The notes beneath the pieces are model-generated. The model was not told the origin of the DNA. It worked only from the letters and a program-made list of their open reading frames with translations, and did no database searches. A DNA stretch of 64,000 nt. Source: Gigaspora rosea (lineage: Eukaryota > Glomeromycota > Glomeromycetes > Diversisporales > Gigasporaceae). Below are positions 62,335 through 64,000 of the stretch, piece after piece. The stretch's first letter is position 1, and every line of letters starts with the position of its first letter. The DNA lies in assembly GCA_003550325.1 (NCBI GenBank), contig QKWP01000121.1:436886-500885 (forward strand), given 5' to 3'. The position numbers were made by a program, and so were the translations under genes.

Positions 62335-63999
62335 CAATACGATTGGGTATATTTTTGCACTATTTGGACAAATTGAACATGGTCTAAATGTTCAATAAAA
62401 TTAGATCCGTTTAAACATTGTCCGATGACAACACTGTATAAGACTCAATTTAAAATATATGTTATGGATAGATTCAAATTTCTTGGTATTCTAATTATAA
62501 TTTGTTTATTTGCTTTTTGCATTATGACGAGTTTATAAAATTAAGCTAAAATTCGGTCACCATGTCCAAGTCTTTAATTGTTAAAATTAAATTTTAGGCG
62601 CCAAATTACATATTAATAAATCGATACCGAACCCTGAAAAATTTTTTTGAATCTCTGATCTATACTAATAACATGTCTAATCTATCTTCGTCGCTTTTGA
62701 CGTATTATATTATACATAAAAATTTATTATATTGAATTTGTAGTTAAATTTTCAGATTTTGGGTCAATAAATTCATTATAATGTCTTTGATCAGTCAGAG
62801 CTTATTAGATCTATGTTTTTTCAATATCGACTGTTATTTATTTGGTTTTAACTACTATGCTACTGGATGCTTACTGCAACTGCATCCTGTGAAATGTGAA
62901 CCTTGTTTATAAAAAAAAAAGCTATTCACATCATGGTACATAGATCATGACCAGAATTATGTTAGAGTTAGAATAACAGATTAGTAGTTCCCTGGATCAG
63001 TTATAGTTTTACTGACCTATAAAAAAAATGACTACTTTGACAAATTGACATGAGTCCCGAGGGCATGGAATGCTCAACAATTAACTTCTGCAAATTGATA
63101 TGAGTCCCGATTGACAAATTGGGACGATTAAGTGAAGTCATTAGATTGTTTAAGTGTAATGTGAATTTTATAAAAAACGCAAAATTTTTTCAGTTTATAC
63201 TTAACAATTTTCCCTGAATCGCTTTTCTATATGAATTAAATATACTGACAATATTATATTAACTTTCTGTATAAGTTTCTTGGAAGGAACATGTTATTTC
63301 TTCAGAGATACGGTCACAGTGCAGGAAGTGTGCAAGATAAGCCTATTTATATACGTAACCTAGGGTGTAAAATATGTATTTGGTTAATATTTAATTTATA
63401 TTATCTCAGTCACAGTGCAAGATAAGCCTATTTATGTACGTAACCTAGGGCGTAAAGGTATGTATTTGTTTAATATTTAATTTATATTATCTGTTATACC
63501 CAATTTTTCAGCAGGGTTTTGGTTGTTATTTTAGCATTTCTAGCGTGATTCTACCCAAGAAGTGAGTCTGCTCTTACTAAAAGATGGTTTTTAATCCAAG
63601 AAGTATATTTGCCCTTATTAAAAGATGGGCTTCACCTTGATGCACGTTTTCGGTGAGAATTTTTTTTAAATTAGAATAGACTTTGTATATTATTTTAGAA
63701 TAGTATTTTTTTTTTATCTTATTTATTATCATTTTCTGGGCCATCATTAGCACCGACGTCCCTGTCATATGGCCTGAGCACTATTTAATAGTGGCTAACA
63801 GGTACTATTTTATATAATTATATTTGTATTAGTTATCTAATTCTTCAATTGATATATTTTTTTAGAATATTAATTAGACATTTACAATAATATAGAATGA
63901 AAGTATTAAAATATAATTTTTGTAAATTAGTAAATATTATTTGTAGTATCCGATAATAAATAAAAAGTTTAAACCGCTTTAATAAACTTTTGGTAAACT
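62335..63999. other. Intergenic with short local duplications
   Basis: No gene recognised. Local repeats: attgacatgagtcccga (63045) and aattgatatgagtcccga (63094); ccaagaagt...ttactaaaagatgg copies at 63554 and 63596; and the tandem at 63313-63492. Confidence 0.5.
63313..63492. repeat. Tandem duplication, ~85-96 bp unit x 2
   Basis: gtcacagtgca...agataagcctatttat.tacgtaacctaggg...taatatttaatttatattatct appears twice, with an 11-bp indel near the start and few substitutions. Confidence 0.8.
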
Positions 64000-64000
64000 A

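Overview
This window looks like a fungal nuclear contig, most likely from an arbuscular mycorrhizal fungus (Glomeromycotina, Rhizophagus-like). The assignment is inferred from four things: an extremely AT-rich sequence, short GT-AG introns (mostly about 60-110 bp), the gene families present (Sel1 repeats, DLG-type protein kinase, BTB-BACK-TLDc, F-box/LRR, all strongly expanded in these fungi), and a very heavy load of repeats. No species-level marker is present. There is one N, at 51479 inside an intron, so this is a draft assembly and single-base frameshifts need care.

Layout. 0.2-2.2 kb: an eight-exon tRNA pseudouridine synthase (Pus9/RPUSD2 type), fully in frame. 6.9-9.3 kb: a Sel1-repeat gene running into a protein kinase, broken by three frame changes. 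9.3-11.1 kb: an inverted-repeat element holding a decayed BTB-BACK-TLDc gene fragment. 11.3-11.9 kb: a hAT-type miniature element with an 8-bp target duplication. 12.3-13.2 kb: a composite inverted repeat and a 17-bp minisatellite. 13.2-20.6 kb: one long-inverted-repeat element interrupted by a second foldback element and by a dead 5.4-kb LINE. 21.3-24.5 kb: a small secreted Kre9/KNH-like protein and an F-box protein. 25.4-41 kb: a gene desert of hairpin elements, MITEs, a probable SINE and an unclassified dispersed repeat. 41.2-44.8 kb: an almost intact pogo-type DNA transposon sitting inside an older MITE. 47.5-52.3 kb: an eight-exon Rax2-like cell-polarity membrane protein with a cytoplasmic SH3 domain. 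52.3-64 kb: a second desert with two inverted copies of the unclassified repeat and further hairpins.

Only four genes look intact (Pus9-like, Kre9-like, F-box, Rax2-SH3). They are unrelated housekeeping, polarity, secretion or ubiquitin-pathway genes, not an operon or cluster. Everything else is mobile or decaying DNA.

The strongest unexplained signal is a set of foldback elements (about 25.4, 30.0, 30.6, 33.0, 33.6, 38.4 and 61.4 kb). Their stems differ, but they share a short core built around a TCGTCTC/GAGACGA mini-palindrome and, in several, a GATCTACTGGTCC-like stretch. A second strong signal is three stretches of 1.2-2.0 kb with no CpG dinucleotide at all.
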